DNA of 64,000 nt from Sphingobium terrigena (GTDB lineage: Bacteria > Pseudomonadota > Alphaproteobacteria > Sphingomonadales > Sphingomonadaceae), in NCBI RefSeq assembly GCF_003591655.1, contig NZ_QVRA01000003.1, forward strand, positions 1,139 through 65,138, written 5' to 3'. The stretch's first letter is position 1. The number at the start of each line of letters is the position of its first letter. Below, one piece after another: positions 7,988 to 16,712 of this stretch. Under the pieces are notes generated by a model, which ran no database searches, had not been told where the DNA came from, and worked only from the letters and a program-made list of their open reading frames with translations. The translations under genes and the position numbers were made by a program.

Positions 7988-9523
7988 TCATTTGGCTACC
8001 TGCACGGCATCGCCCAATTGCCATGCTTTCAGCGAGCGGATCGTCGCCGTGCCATTGCGGGCGTAGGCGCTCCAGCGCAGTTTCCCGCTCGCGGGAAAGA
8101 AGCGATCGGTGATCGTCGTTTCGCCATTGTCGGCATAGACCTCCACGATCGATTGGTCGACCAGCAGGCGCAGCGTGAAACGCCCCGCCTCGATCTTGAT
8201 CGGGGCGTTATGCCGCTCTGGAAAGGCATCATGGAAATGCGGACCCGATCGGGTCCGGTCGACAAACAACTCCTTGATGGTCGGATTGACGCCGATCAGC
8301 GTACGGAATCCCTGATCGTCGGACAGGGCCAGCACGATCTGATCCGCATTTCCCGCGTCGATGTCCAGTTGCAGCTCGACCGAACCACCCTCCACGGGGA
8401 GTGCGACTTCCGCTTCGCCCAATAGCAGTTCGTCGACGCGCACCGGGTCACGCCGGAGGGTTTCGACCTCGCGCACAGGCGCTTGGGCGATCCGGTATCC
8501 AGCTGCCGTCTGGCGGAGCGATACTGTGCGGGGCAAGGACATCAGACCGCGGCTGGGGAATGTCGGAATGGCATTGGCATAGCGCCAGTCATTGGCCCAG
8601 CCGATCCAGATCCGCCGGCCATCCTTTGCCGGAATGTCGTTCCAGGACACCGCCGCATAGAAATCCGCGCCATAGTCCATCCACAGCGGGGCCGTGCCCG
8701 ACGTTGGATCAGGCGTGAAGCGGCGACCATCAAAATCACCGACGAAATATTGGCCGCCCGATCCGCCGCCAATGGCGCTGTCGCCCAGATTGATGCCAAG
8801 CACCCAGCGGGTCTGGCCCGGATGCCCCTCGACCGGCAGTTCGAACAGATCGGGGCATTCCCAATTCTTGCCGCGCGCGCCGGCAGGCCCGAACTCGCTG
8901 GCCTTGTCCCACTGCTTGAGGTCTTTCGACGTATAGATGGCCAGCTTGTTTTCCACAGCCAGGACAACCAGCATGATCCAGCTTTTCGTTTTCGCGTGCC
9001 AGAACACTTTGGGATCGCGAAACTCGGTCGAACCGATATCGAGTATCGGCTTGTCGCCAAAGCGCGTCCATGTCCGCCCGCGATCATTGCTGTAGGCGGC
9101 ATATTGCGCCTGGATTTTGGTTCTGGGATTGAAGCCGGTGAAGAAGGCGACCATCGGCGGCTTGCCATTTTTGCCCAAGCCGCTGTCATTGTGCCAATCG
9201 ACGACCGCACTGCCGGAAAAGGCCATGACGTCGGTTTCGGGGACAGCGACCGGCAATTCCGTCCAGCGCACCAAATCCCGGCTGACGGCATGGCCCCAGC
9301 TCATATGGCCCCAGCGGTCGCCATAGGGGTTATACTGGTAAAACAGGTGATATTCGCCGTCATAATAGACCAATCCATTGGGATCGTTCATCCAGTTGGC
9401 CGCCGGGGCGAAATGATAGACCGGTTGAGGCCTATTTGATGCGTCCTGCGCCCATACCGCAGCGGATATCGTCATCGAAAGCGCAACAGCAGCTTTCATG
9501 ACACACAAGAAGTTCCGGGTCAT
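7988..9523 (-). CDS. Glycoside hydrolase family 32 (levanase/beta-fructofuranosidase), secreted
   Basis: A 511-residue enzyme with all three GH32 catalytic signatures: nucleophile Asp47 in WMNDPNG, transition-state stabiliser Asp170 in FRDPK, and acid/base Glu222 in WECPD. A five-bladed propeller is followed by the C-terminal beta-sandwich expected of the family. The N-terminus is a signal peptide (AAVWAQDAS), so it acts in the periplasm or outside on fructans, inulin-type oligomers or sucrose. Its ATG at 9523 overlaps the MFS stop (ATGA); an ATG at 9499 would give a tidier signal peptide. It is the last gene of the fructan locus. Confidence 0.95.
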   Translation of the reverse strand: MTRNFLCVMKAAVALSMTISAAVWAQDASNRPQPVYHFAPAANWMNDPNGLVYYDGEYHLFYQYNPYGDRWGHMSWGHAVSRDLVRWTELPVAVPETDVMAFSGSAVVDWHNDSGLGKNGKPPMVAFFTGFNPRTKIQAQYAAYSNDRGRTWTRFGDKPILDIGSTEFRDPKVFWHAKTKSWIMLVVLAVENKLAIYTSKDLKQWDKASEFGPAGARGKNWECPDLFELPVEGHPGQTRWVLGINLGDSAIGGGSGGQYFVGDFDGRRFTPDPTSGTAPLWMDYGADFYAAVSWNDIPAKDGRRIWIGWANDWRYANAIPTFPSRGLMSLPRTVSLRQTAAGYRIAQAPVREVETLRRDPVRVDELLLGEAEVALPVEGGSVELQLDIDAGNADQIVLALSDDQGFRTLIGVNPTIKELFVDRTRSGPHFHDAFPERHNAPIKIEAGRFTLRLLVDQSIVEVYADNGETTITDRFFPASGKLRWSAYARNGTATIRSLKAWQLGDAVQVAK

Positions 9524-10905
9524 TGTGCTGCCGCCAGTCCGACGCGACCGGATGCTGCGTTACCAAGGTCGATATCCTCCAGGGCAATGCCGTTGGTTTC
9601 TGGCATCAGCTTCCAAACGAACAGCAACTGGAGCACCATCATCCCGCCGAAAAAGGCAAAGACCCACCCGCCCAGATTGGTAGCGAAGACCGGAAAGACC
9701 CAGGTGATGGCTGCGGCCATGACCCAATGGGTGGCACTGCCCAGCGCCTGCCCCTTGCCGCGCACGGTGCTGGGGAACACTTCGGAGATGAACACCCAGA
9801 TGACCGCGCCTTGCGAAACCGCGAAGGCCGCGATGAAGCCCAGCAGGCCCAGCAATACCATCGTTCCGTCCGGCTGCGCGCTTTCCAGTTGGGCCGCGAC
9901 AAGGAACAGGGCTGCGGCGGTCGCAACTGATCCGAAATAGAGCAGCGGCTTGCGGCCGAACCGGTCGATCAGGAACAGCGCCAGGATCGTGAAGACAAGG
10001 TTCGTGCCCCCGACCGCCACCGATTGCAGCAGCGCCGTGTCGGCGCCCGCCCCACCCAATTCGAAGATGCGCGGCGCATAATATAGGAGGGCGTTGATGC
10101 CCGAAAGCTGGTTGAACATGGCGATCAATATGGCGCAGGTAACCGGCAGGCTATGCGCAGATTGGAAAAGTCGCGGCTTTTCGCCATGGGTGTCTCGTGC
10201 CGCCGCAGCCAGCATTCGGTCCACTTCGGCATCGGGGTCGGCAAAGCCGAGCCGGGCCATGACCAGGTGCGCGGCATCGCCACGCCCCTGGACGGTCAGC
10301 CAGCGCGGACTTTCGGGCAAGAGGAAGGTGATAGCCAGGAAAATGGCCGAAGGCGCGGCAATGATGCCCAGCATCCAGCGCCACGCGGTTTCCGGCGGGG
10401 CGAGACCGGCGATGACGAAGTTCGACAGGAAAGCGAGCAATATGCCCAGAACAATGTTGAGCTGGTTGAGCGCCACCAGCCGGCCCCGATAGGCCGCCGG
10501 AGACACTTCGGCGATATAGATGGGGGTCACGACCGACGCCGCGCCGATGGCGAGTCCCCCAAGGAAACGAAACGCCACCAGACTATACCAGCCGGATGCA
10601 AAGGCGCAGCCCAGGGATGACACGACATAGCAAAGCGCAATGACGATCAGCATCGCCCGGCGACCGAAGCGGTCGGCCGGCGCACCGGCGGTCAACGCGC
10701 CAATCACCGTGCCGATCAGGGCGGATGCGACGGTAAAGCCCAGCGCGGAATCGCTGAGCGCGAAACGCGCCTGAAGCGCCGAAGTCGTCCCGGAAATAAC
10801 GGCGGTATCGACACCGAAGAGCAGCCCGCCAAGGGCAGCACCCGCCGCCGCCAATATCATCGGGCGGGTTACAGCGCCTGCGCGCTCCGCCTTGTCATCA
10901 GTCAT
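9520..10905 (-). CDS. MFS sugar porter
   Basis: A 461-residue, 12-helix major facilitator of the sugar porter family. Visible signatures are DRFGRR after helix 2, PESPRW before the central loop, IDRFGRKP in the second half, FNQLSGINALLYYAP, and PETNG near the end. The start MTDDKAERAG (10905) is chosen over an ATG 51 codons upstream because the upstream part codes for the end of the kinase in another frame. It overlaps the kinase gene by 8 nt and the GH32 gene by 4 nt. It most likely brings fructose or sucrose released by the GH32 enzyme across the inner membrane. Confidence 0.93.
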   Translation of the reverse strand: MTDDKAERAGAVTRPMILAAAGAALGGLLFGVDTAVISGTTSALQARFALSDSALGFTVASALIGTVIGALTAGAPADRFGRRAMLIVIALCYVVSSLGCAFASGWYSLVAFRFLGGLAIGAASVVTPIYIAEVSPAAYRGRLVALNQLNIVLGILLAFLSNFVIAGLAPPETAWRWMLGIIAAPSAIFLAITFLLPESPRWLTVQGRGDAAHLVMARLGFADPDAEVDRMLAAAARDTHGEKPRLFQSAHSLPVTCAILIAMFNQLSGINALLYYAPRIFELGGAGADTALLQSVAVGGTNLVFTILALFLIDRFGRKPLLYFGSVATAAALFLVAAQLESAQPDGTMVLLGLLGFIAAFAVSQGAVIWVFISEVFPSTVRGKGQALGSATHWVMAAAITWVFPVFATNLGGWVFAFFGGMMVLQLLFVWKLMPETNGIALEDIDLGNAASGRVGLAAAQ

Positions 10906-11893
10906 GCACCGTCTCCTGTTGTGCGACCGACATGTCGTCCGCATCCTCTTGCAGTATGCCCAGGCGCCAATGGGCAGGCCATTGGCGCACCACCTCATGG
11001 TGAGCGATCGCCAGTGCGCCGCAGAGCCCGGCAGAGGCACCTGCCGTCGGCTGGGCAATATAATCGTTCAGGTCCAGATCGCGGATGCTCGAATCATATC
11101 CGGCCAGCTTTTCGCTCAGGGCACGCCGTATCAGGCCGTAGATATGGGGCCGTTGCATCACGCCCCCGCCCAGGATGATCCTGTCGGGCCGCATGATATA
11201 GGTGAGGTTGGTGCACAGCCCGGCAATATAGTCCGCCTCGATCGCCCAGGCGGGATGATCGTCGGGAAGCTCCGGCGGGCGCACGCCCCAGCGCGCCATC
11301 ATCGCCGGACCACAGGCCAGCCCCTCCAGACAGTCGCCATGGAAAGGGCAGTGCCCGGCAAAGGCTTCGTCGCCGGGCGCCCGTGGCAGGCGGATATGGC
11401 CGGCTTCGGGGTGATTGGCGCCGCCATAGGGCGCGCCGTTCACGATCATGCCGACACCGATGCCGGTGCCGATCGTCACATAACAGAAACTGTCGAGACC
11501 CCTGCCGCTACCGAACAGGCGTTCTCCCACGGCCGAACAATTGACATCCGTGTCGATCGCCACCGGCACGCCCAGGGCGTTCCTGAAATAGCCCACCAGA
11601 TCAACCCCGCTCCAACCTGGCTTGGGCGTGCTGGTGATAGAGCCGTAATCCGGCGCGGCGGGACGCAGCGACAGGGGACCAAAGCTGCCGATCGACAGGA
11701 CCGCAAGCGGGCCGTGGCGTTCGACAGCCGCTTGGAAAAAGCTGGCGACGGCCGCCAGTGTCTGTGTCGGCGCTTCGGTCGCTATGCGGATCGTGTCGAG
11801 GATCACCCCGTCGCGATCCGCGATCCCGCAGATGAACTTCGTGCCGCCTGCCTCAATTCCCCCCAGAAGGCCGGTTTGTGTCGTGATGGTCAT
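10898..11893 (-). CDS. ROK-family fructokinase
   Basis: A 331-residue kinase. GGIEAGGTKF at the N-terminus is the ATP phosphate loop of ROK sugar kinases; Asp116 in DTDVNCSAVGE is the expected catalytic base. The zinc-binding segment HCPFHGDCLEGLACGPA (residues 181-197) is of the YdhR-type fructokinase form rather than the glucokinase CxCGxxGC form, so fructose is the likely substrate, giving fructose 6-phosphate. It lies between the receptor gene (34 bp upstream) and the sugar porter gene (overlap), consistent with the sugar handled by the operon. Confidence 0.92.
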   Translation of the reverse strand: MTITTQTGLLGGIEAGGTKFICGIADRDGVILDTIRIATEAPTQTLAAVASFFQAAVERHGPLAVLSIGSFGPLSLRPAAPDYGSITSTPKPGWSGVDLVGYFRNALGVPVAIDTDVNCSAVGERLFGSGRGLDSFCYVTIGTGIGVGMIVNGAPYGGANHPEAGHIRLPRAPGDEAFAGHCPFHGDCLEGLACGPAMMARWGVRPPELPDDHPAWAIEADYIAGLCTNLTYIMRPDRIILGGGVMQRPHIYGLIRRALSEKLAGYDSSIRDLDLNDYIAQPTAGASAGLCGALAIAHHEVVRQWPAHWRLGILQEDADDMSVAQQETVHD

Positions 11894-11927
11894 ACGAGCC
11901 TTTCGGGCAGGAATGGATGCTGGCGCT

Positions 11928-14756
11928 TCAGAAGCTGTACGTCAGGCTGCCGCGGACGATGCGGCCAAACAGGGGACGCCCGACCCCGCGATTGGTATCG
12001 CCATTGGGACCGAGCAGATCGAAGAAGATCGGATCGCCTTCGGTAAAGGACAGTTGGTTGGTGATGTTCGACACATGGAACTGGGCCGACAGACGGCTGG
12101 TGACGTCAACCATGACACCGGCATCGATATGATAATAAGCGGGATAGAGCGTGACGTTGAAGTCAGCCGATTCCGAGTAGCGATTGCCGAAATAGGTGAA
12201 CTTGGCATAGGGCCGGACAGGCAGGCCTGTCAGCGGCTTGAGGTCCCAGCTCGGCTGAATATTGACCATCATATTGGCCAGACGTCTCGGACGACGGCCA
12301 TTTTCGCCCACCTCGACGAAATTATAGGCGGTCACGACGCCACTGGGGTTGGTGGACGCATTCACGATCGTGTAGTTGGCGTCCGTCACCTTGGGGTCTT
12401 GCAGGACCAGACTGCCGCGAAGCTCGAAGCCGGGGATCGCATTGGGGCGCAACGCCATGGACAATTCCATGCCCTTGTTCTTGATGCCGCGCTGATAGAG
12501 CTGGCGGACCAGCGGACAGGCGTTGATGTTGGGCACGCCGGGTGCCGGGACCGCGCAGGACGGGTCGGTGAAGTTGCGATATTCGTTGATCTGCTGGCGA
12601 GGATCGAACTTGTTGTAGAACAGCGCCAACTGCGCATCGAACTGGCGGTCATAATAGCGCAGGCCACCTTCATATTGCATGATATGTTCCACCTGCTTGC
12701 CGACCGCAGCCGAATTCACGCGGAATTCGTTGAGATCTTCCATCGAGGGCAGGCGGAAGGAGCGCGAGACCAGTCCGTAAACAGCCAATGTGTTGGAGAA
12801 GGAATAGTTTGCGCCGACAGACCAGCCAAAGCCCTTGAAATCGTCCGACAGGTCGCGGCGATTGCCCGGCAGCGACACTTCATTGTCCGCCGTCGTGTCA
12901 TTGGCTGAGCCGACCACGATGTTGGCGGGAGTCAGGTTCGTGTTCACAACCCGATCGTAGCGGGTGACGGTCGCGCTTTGCGTCTGATAGCGGATGCCCG
13001 CATCGATTTTCAGCTTGCCGCCCAGCGTTTCCCAATGATCCAGCGCATAGATGGCACGGCCGTTGACATCGACATCGCTGACATAGCCGAAAAAGCCCGG
13101 CAATATCGCGCCGTCCAGCGTCAGTGACGGGCCGACGGGATTGCCGGCGGCGTCAAGGCCGCGCAGATCGACCAGCGAAGAATCCTTCTCCATCGTCGAC
13201 ACCAGCAGCGACGACTGGAAATTCTGCTCGGTGGAATAGGCCGACGCATAACCGCCCACGGTCAGGTCATGCGTCCCCAGTGCCTCGAAGGATTTGCTCA
13301 CCTTGAGGTCGATCGACGTGCTGCGCGCCTTGGTCCGGGTCACGAAAGGCAGCAGAAAATTGAGATAGGTGCCGTCGGGAACCTTCTGGCCGTTTTTCAG
13401 ATAAGTGGCACCGACCGACCTGGCGAGCGCATAGCTGTTGATGAAATTCTCGCGCGTGCCGGTATAGGGCGTGCAGCTCCCCGGCGTGCGATAATTGAAA
13501 AATCCGACCAGCTTTGCATAGGCCGCCGTGCCATTTTCGCAGGAAACTGCGGCGTTGAAGGCGGGGGAGACGAGATCATTCTGGTAGCGGGCGCTGTTGA
13601 ATGCCGACGCATAGGCGGTATCATTGCCGGTGAACATCGCATTGAAGTCGCTGGTGCCGCTGGTGTGGCGAATACCGCCGCCGACGGCCCAGCCATTGTC
13701 GAACGCCTTGTCGATCTTGAAGGTGAAGATCCTGAAGTTGGGATGAATGCCGTCGGCCATGTCGATCTGGCGGCGGCCATATTCGCCCAGCATCGTCGAA
13801 TAGCGATTGAACGGCGAATTGACGGTGCCATTGCCAAAATCAATACCGATCGGCGCAATCGTGTCTGATTTGATTTTCGTCGGGTCTTCGGCAGTGCCTG
13901 GCGCACTCAGGCGCGGAACCTGGAACGGGACGTTCTGGTTGAACTGGGTTCGATCGTTGATGAAATGCGCCTGCGTGAAGATTTTGAGCGAGTCATCGTC
14001 ACTTTTATACAGCAGGTTCGCCCGGATCTGGCCGCCATTGTCGGCGGTGTAGCCGACATCGCGAATACCGTTTGAAAATCGATAGAAGCCGCCCACCGCA
14101 AAGGTCAGATTCTGGTTGATCGGCCCGGAAATGAAGGCTTCGTTGCGCACAAGACCATATTCCGTCAGTTCCAGCCGATAACCGCCTTCAAATTCCTGCT
14201 TGCCGGTCCTCGTGATGTGATTGACCGTCGCGCCCAGGCCGTTGGAATAGAGAATGCCGCCAGTGCCGCCCTTGATGACTTCGACCCGGTCGGTCATCAG
14301 GTCGTCACGCACGGCAACGTCATTGTTCATGAACTGGACTTCAGGCTCTTCATACCAGGGCAGGCCGTCGATCAGTTGCGGCGCATAGCGATAGCCGCCG
14401 GTGACCGGCAGGCCACGCACGGTAATATTGTTGCTCGCTTCGCCTGCCGTGCTGCCCTCGGCGTAGATACCCGGCACATTTTGAAGAAGGTCGGCGGTGC
14501 TCATTGGCGCCAGCCGCTTGATATCTTCCTGCGTGATGGTGTTGATCGTGTTGGTCGAATCGATCTTGCGGGTGGCCCGCGTGACGCCCGTCACAATTAT
14601 TTCGGCATTGCCATTTGGGTTGTCGCCTTGCCGGGCCTGCGCCGCGCTCTCCTGAGCGTTAGCAGCTGGCGACAGCGCTAGCGACATCAAGACAGGCCCC
14701 GTCGATACAGCGACAGCTATGGCGGACACGACTGGTTTGACGATGGATAATTTCAT
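11928..14756 (-). CDS. TonB-dependent receptor of the fructan/sucrose locus
   Basis: A 942-residue receptor. The signal peptide ends AANA-QE near residue 35; the plug begins at AEIIVTGVTRATRK and includes DRVEVIKGGTGGILYSNG, and the chain ends in an aromatic strand (RGSLTYSF). The ATG at 14756 follows AGGAGGGGAA. It heads the operon that continues with fructokinase, sugar porter and GH32. Together they import fructo-oligosaccharide or sucrose through the outer membrane, split it, and phosphorylate the fructose. The plug resembles the ferric-siderophore-type receptors often recruited to sugar loci, so substrate assignment rests on context. Confidence 0.93.
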   Translation of the reverse strand: MKLSIVKPVVSAIAVAVSTGPVLMSLALSPAANAQESAAQARQGDNPNGNAEIIVTGVTRATRKIDSTNTINTITQEDIKRLAPMSTADLLQNVPGIYAEGSTAGEASNNITVRGLPVTGGYRYAPQLIDGLPWYEEPEVQFMNNDVAVRDDLMTDRVEVIKGGTGGILYSNGLGATVNHITRTGKQEFEGGYRLELTEYGLVRNEAFISGPINQNLTFAVGGFYRFSNGIRDVGYTADNGGQIRANLLYKSDDDSLKIFTQAHFINDRTQFNQNVPFQVPRLSAPGTAEDPTKIKSDTIAPIGIDFGNGTVNSPFNRYSTMLGEYGRRQIDMADGIHPNFRIFTFKIDKAFDNGWAVGGGIRHTSGTSDFNAMFTGNDTAYASAFNSARYQNDLVSPAFNAAVSCENGTAAYAKLVGFFNYRTPGSCTPYTGTRENFINSYALARSVGATYLKNGQKVPDGTYLNFLLPFVTRTKARSTSIDLKVSKSFEALGTHDLTVGGYASAYSTEQNFQSSLLVSTMEKDSSLVDLRGLDAAGNPVGPSLTLDGAILPGFFGYVSDVDVNGRAIYALDHWETLGGKLKIDAGIRYQTQSATVTRYDRVVNTNLTPANIVVGSANDTTADNEVSLPGNRRDLSDDFKGFGWSVGANYSFSNTLAVYGLVSRSFRLPSMEDLNEFRVNSAAVGKQVEHIMQYEGGLRYYDRQFDAQLALFYNKFDPRQQINEYRNFTDPSCAVPAPGVPNINACPLVRQLYQRGIKNKGMELSMALRPNAIPGFELRGSLVLQDPKVTDANYTIVNASTNPSGVVTAYNFVEVGENGRRPRRLANMMVNIQPSWDLKPLTGLPVRPYAKFTYFGNRYSESADFNVTLYPAYYHIDAGVMVDVTSRLSAQFHVSNITNQLSFTEGDPIFFDLLGPNGDTNRGVGRPLFGRIVRGSLTYSF

Positions 14757-14823
14757 GATCTTCCCCTCCTGATGGCGCGCATTGCGTGCTCGCTCTTAAG
14801 CTCTTGCCAGGCCTATCAACCTG

Positions 14824-14866
14824 CTTGACGGGACTAAATCTACTTAAGTGATTTAATCTCGTCAAG
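14824..14866 (-). promoter_or_regulatory. 43-bp operator palindrome overlapping the fructan operon promoter
   Basis: The arms CTTGACGGGACTAAATC (14824-14840) and GATTTAATCTCGTCAAG (14850-14866) are complementary at 15 of 17 positions around a 9-nt centre containing ACTTAAGT. On the minus strand, a -35 TTGACG (14865-14860) and a -10 TAGATT (14842-14837) with a 17-bp spacer lie inside the palindrome, so a protein bound there would block RNA polymerase. The likely ligand is the ROK repressor encoded just upstream. The leader to the ATG would be about 75 nt. Confidence 0.72.
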
Positions 14867-15031
14867 GGGCGTTCAGGCTGCTGGAGGGACGTGCTCCATC
14901 GGGGAATTATGAGGTTTCATTTCATAAGCTTATGGGAATTGAGATGCCTCCTGGCGAACGATCGCGCAGGCACGCGCCGAAACATCCCGGCGGCGGGATC
15001 GGCATTGGGTCTTGTCCGATTGTGCGGCGAA

Positions 15032-16207
15032 TCAGACTTTGGGGTTCTTAAGGAGCGTAGCCAGATTGGGGGAGAAGGTCGCATACATGGGCAGCAGTCC
15101 GGCCCCGATCGCCGGTGCCATATCGCGCATCGTGCCAAGCACCAGATCGGGCGCAAAGAAGTCCAGCGGCCTGGACTGCGCAATATGCTGTTCGACTGCT
15201 GACATGACTTGCGCAATCAGTTGCGGAGGCAAATCCCCGTCCATAATGATCGCTTGCAAGTCCAGCAGGCTGTTTGCCCCGATGATGACAAATGCCAACG
15301 CCTTGGCGCAATCCGCGAGCCATTCATTGACGCGCTGCGACCGGGACGTGACCATGTCGTCAAAGGACGCATCGATTCCCGTCGCGGCGCCAAGCGCCTT
15401 TTCAAGCATGTAACGGGAGGCCTTGTGGAGCAGATAATCCGTTCCTGACCGATCAGCCGACGGCACTGGCATCGATGCGATGGCCCCCGCATTGCCATGG
15501 CGTCCCTCTTCCAACTGCCCGCGCAAGACCAGTCCACCACCGATGAATGTCCCGATATGCAGATAGAGATAGCTTTCAAGCTGCAGGCCCGCACCGGTCA
15601 GAAGTTCCGCCAGCGCCCCCGCATTGCCATCATTCTCGAAAAATAGCGGATGGCTGAATCTCGACCGGAACATCTGCTCGACATCGGCTCTTTCCCATTC
15701 CCCTGCCTGCGCTTCCGAAATGCCGATTTCCTGCCGCCATTCGCCGATGAACCAGGGCATGGCTATGCCGATCCCAAGGAAGGACGATCGCTTTTCCGCT
15801 GAGAGGCGGGCTAACTGACGATCGACAAACACCGCGGTTTGCTCCAGCACAAATCCGGGAACTGGAAAATCCACAGGCTGGATATGACGATCCAGCACTT
15901 CCCCACGATAGTTGAGCAGGACAAGCGTGAGCCTTTCGCGCCCAATTTCGACGCCGACGGTAAAGCCGCCATCGCCATTCACTTCATATAATATCGACGG
16001 TTGACCAAGCCCGCCTGTACGCTTGCCTGTCCGAACGACCAGCTGCGCCGCCTCCAATGCATCAACAATTCTTACAGCAGCCTGCGCGGAAAGACCGGTA
16101 GCATTCGCAATGTCGGTTTTTGACGCACCGTTTCGTCTTCGGATCGTGGCTAGCGCCAATCGCTCATTATAGCGTCGGACACCATCAAGATTACTGCCTC
16201 TCTGCAT
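15032..16207 (-). CDS. ROK-family transcriptional regulator (NagC/Mlc-like)
   Basis: A 391-residue protein. Residues about 10-60 form a winged helix-turn-helix (LALATIRRRNGASKTDIANATGLSAQ), followed by a ROK sugar-sensing domain (GFTVGVEIG, GIGIAMPWF, FENDGNAGALAE). No CxCGxxGC zinc cluster is present, unlike NagC/Mlc of enterics. It lies directly upstream of the fructan receptor operon in the same orientation. It probably represses that operon through the large palindrome and is relieved by fructose or a phosphorylated derivative. Transcription into the operon from its own promoter is possible, since no terminator stands out between them. Confidence 0.88.
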   Translation of the reverse strand: MQRGSNLDGVRRYNERLALATIRRRNGASKTDIANATGLSAQAAVRIVDALEAAQLVVRTGKRTGGLGQPSILYEVNGDGGFTVGVEIGRERLTLVLLNYRGEVLDRHIQPVDFPVPGFVLEQTAVFVDRQLARLSAEKRSSFLGIGIAMPWFIGEWRQEIGISEAQAGEWERADVEQMFRSRFSHPLFFENDGNAGALAELLTGAGLQLESYLYLHIGTFIGGGLVLRGQLEEGRHGNAGAIASMPVPSADRSGTDYLLHKASRYMLEKALGAATGIDASFDDMVTSRSQRVNEWLADCAKALAFVIIGANSLLDLQAIIMDGDLPPQLIAQVMSAVEQHIAQSRPLDFFAPDLVLGTMRDMAPAIGAGLLPMYATFSPNLATLLKNPKV

Positions 16208-16530
16208 GACATGAACCTATGCCGCCAAATCTGCGCCAGGCAACCATCGATCTGCCACGACGCCAAATATCACCGATCGAAGTCCGCTGTGATGCTGTCG
16301 TACCGAATGGATTTCGAGACACACGCATGACCTTACCATGACTATCGGGTGCCGCAGCGGGCACCAGAACAATGAATGACTCATGGCTCATGGGGCAAAT
16401 TCCACAGACTGTTGTTCCATCACGGCAATTTGCGCGCGCATTCCCATTTTGCAGCGCACCAAATATCCGCTTGCGTCGAAACGCGAATCGACGGATAGTC
16501 TGTGTCGGCGCGATGACGTGCCTTATGGGT

Positions 16531-16550
16531 GTTCCTTCCGACGGGGGAAC
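16531..16550 (+). promoter_or_regulatory. Upstream leader hairpin of the nitrate transport operon
   Basis: GTTCC at 16531-16535 pairs with GGAAC at 16546-16550, with G-U pairs extending the stem inward. It lies 22 nt before the terminator hairpin. A two-hairpin leader of this sort is the form used by NasR/NasT (ANTAR) antiterminators in nitrate operons, but the hexaloop consensus is not met, so this is only a possibility. Confidence 0.35.
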
Positions 16551-16572
16551 GGGACGCCCCTCATGAAACAGC

Positions 16573-16628
16573 AAAGCCGCTGTCCAGCTTTTCGCACATG
16601 CGAAGGTCTGGCCTGCGGCTTTTTTTCG
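16573..16628 (+). terminator. Leader terminator/attenuator before nrtA-like gene
   Basis: AAAGCCGC (16573-16580) pairs with GCGGCTTT (16615-16622), with further pairing inside (CCAG with CTGG, TTCGC with GCGAA). A run of seven T residues starts at 16620. This is a textbook intrinsic terminator placed 85-90 nt upstream of the operon's first ATG, so the operon is probably controlled by attenuation. In other proteobacteria nitrate operons use NasR/NasT antitermination at such a site; no nasT gene is in the window. Confidence 0.68.
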
Positions 16629-16712
16629 TTTTGGCGTCGGGCGTTGCGATCAACCCGCCTGCCCCGCCGAACCGATTTCACCATCATCAAATTTCTCGAA
16701 GGGGGCTTCGCC

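Larger units (their letters stand above)
16208..16712 (+). other. Intergenic leader region of the nitrate transport operon
   Basis: About 500 bases without a convincing gene. The last 180 bases hold two hairpins, the second being a terminator, upstream of the substrate-binding protein gene. An in-frame upstream extension of that gene to 16383 exists but lacks coding character. The promoter was not identified. Confidence 0.55.

Noticed and set aside
10892-12908. Long plus-strand frames of 370-380 codons across the kinase and receptor genes
   Set aside because: They are complementary to the ROK kinase and TonB receptor genes, which carry clear family motifs.
16383-16712. 110-codon N-terminal extension of the substrate-binding protein
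   Set aside because: It would run through the leader terminator and displaces the signal peptide from the N-terminus.
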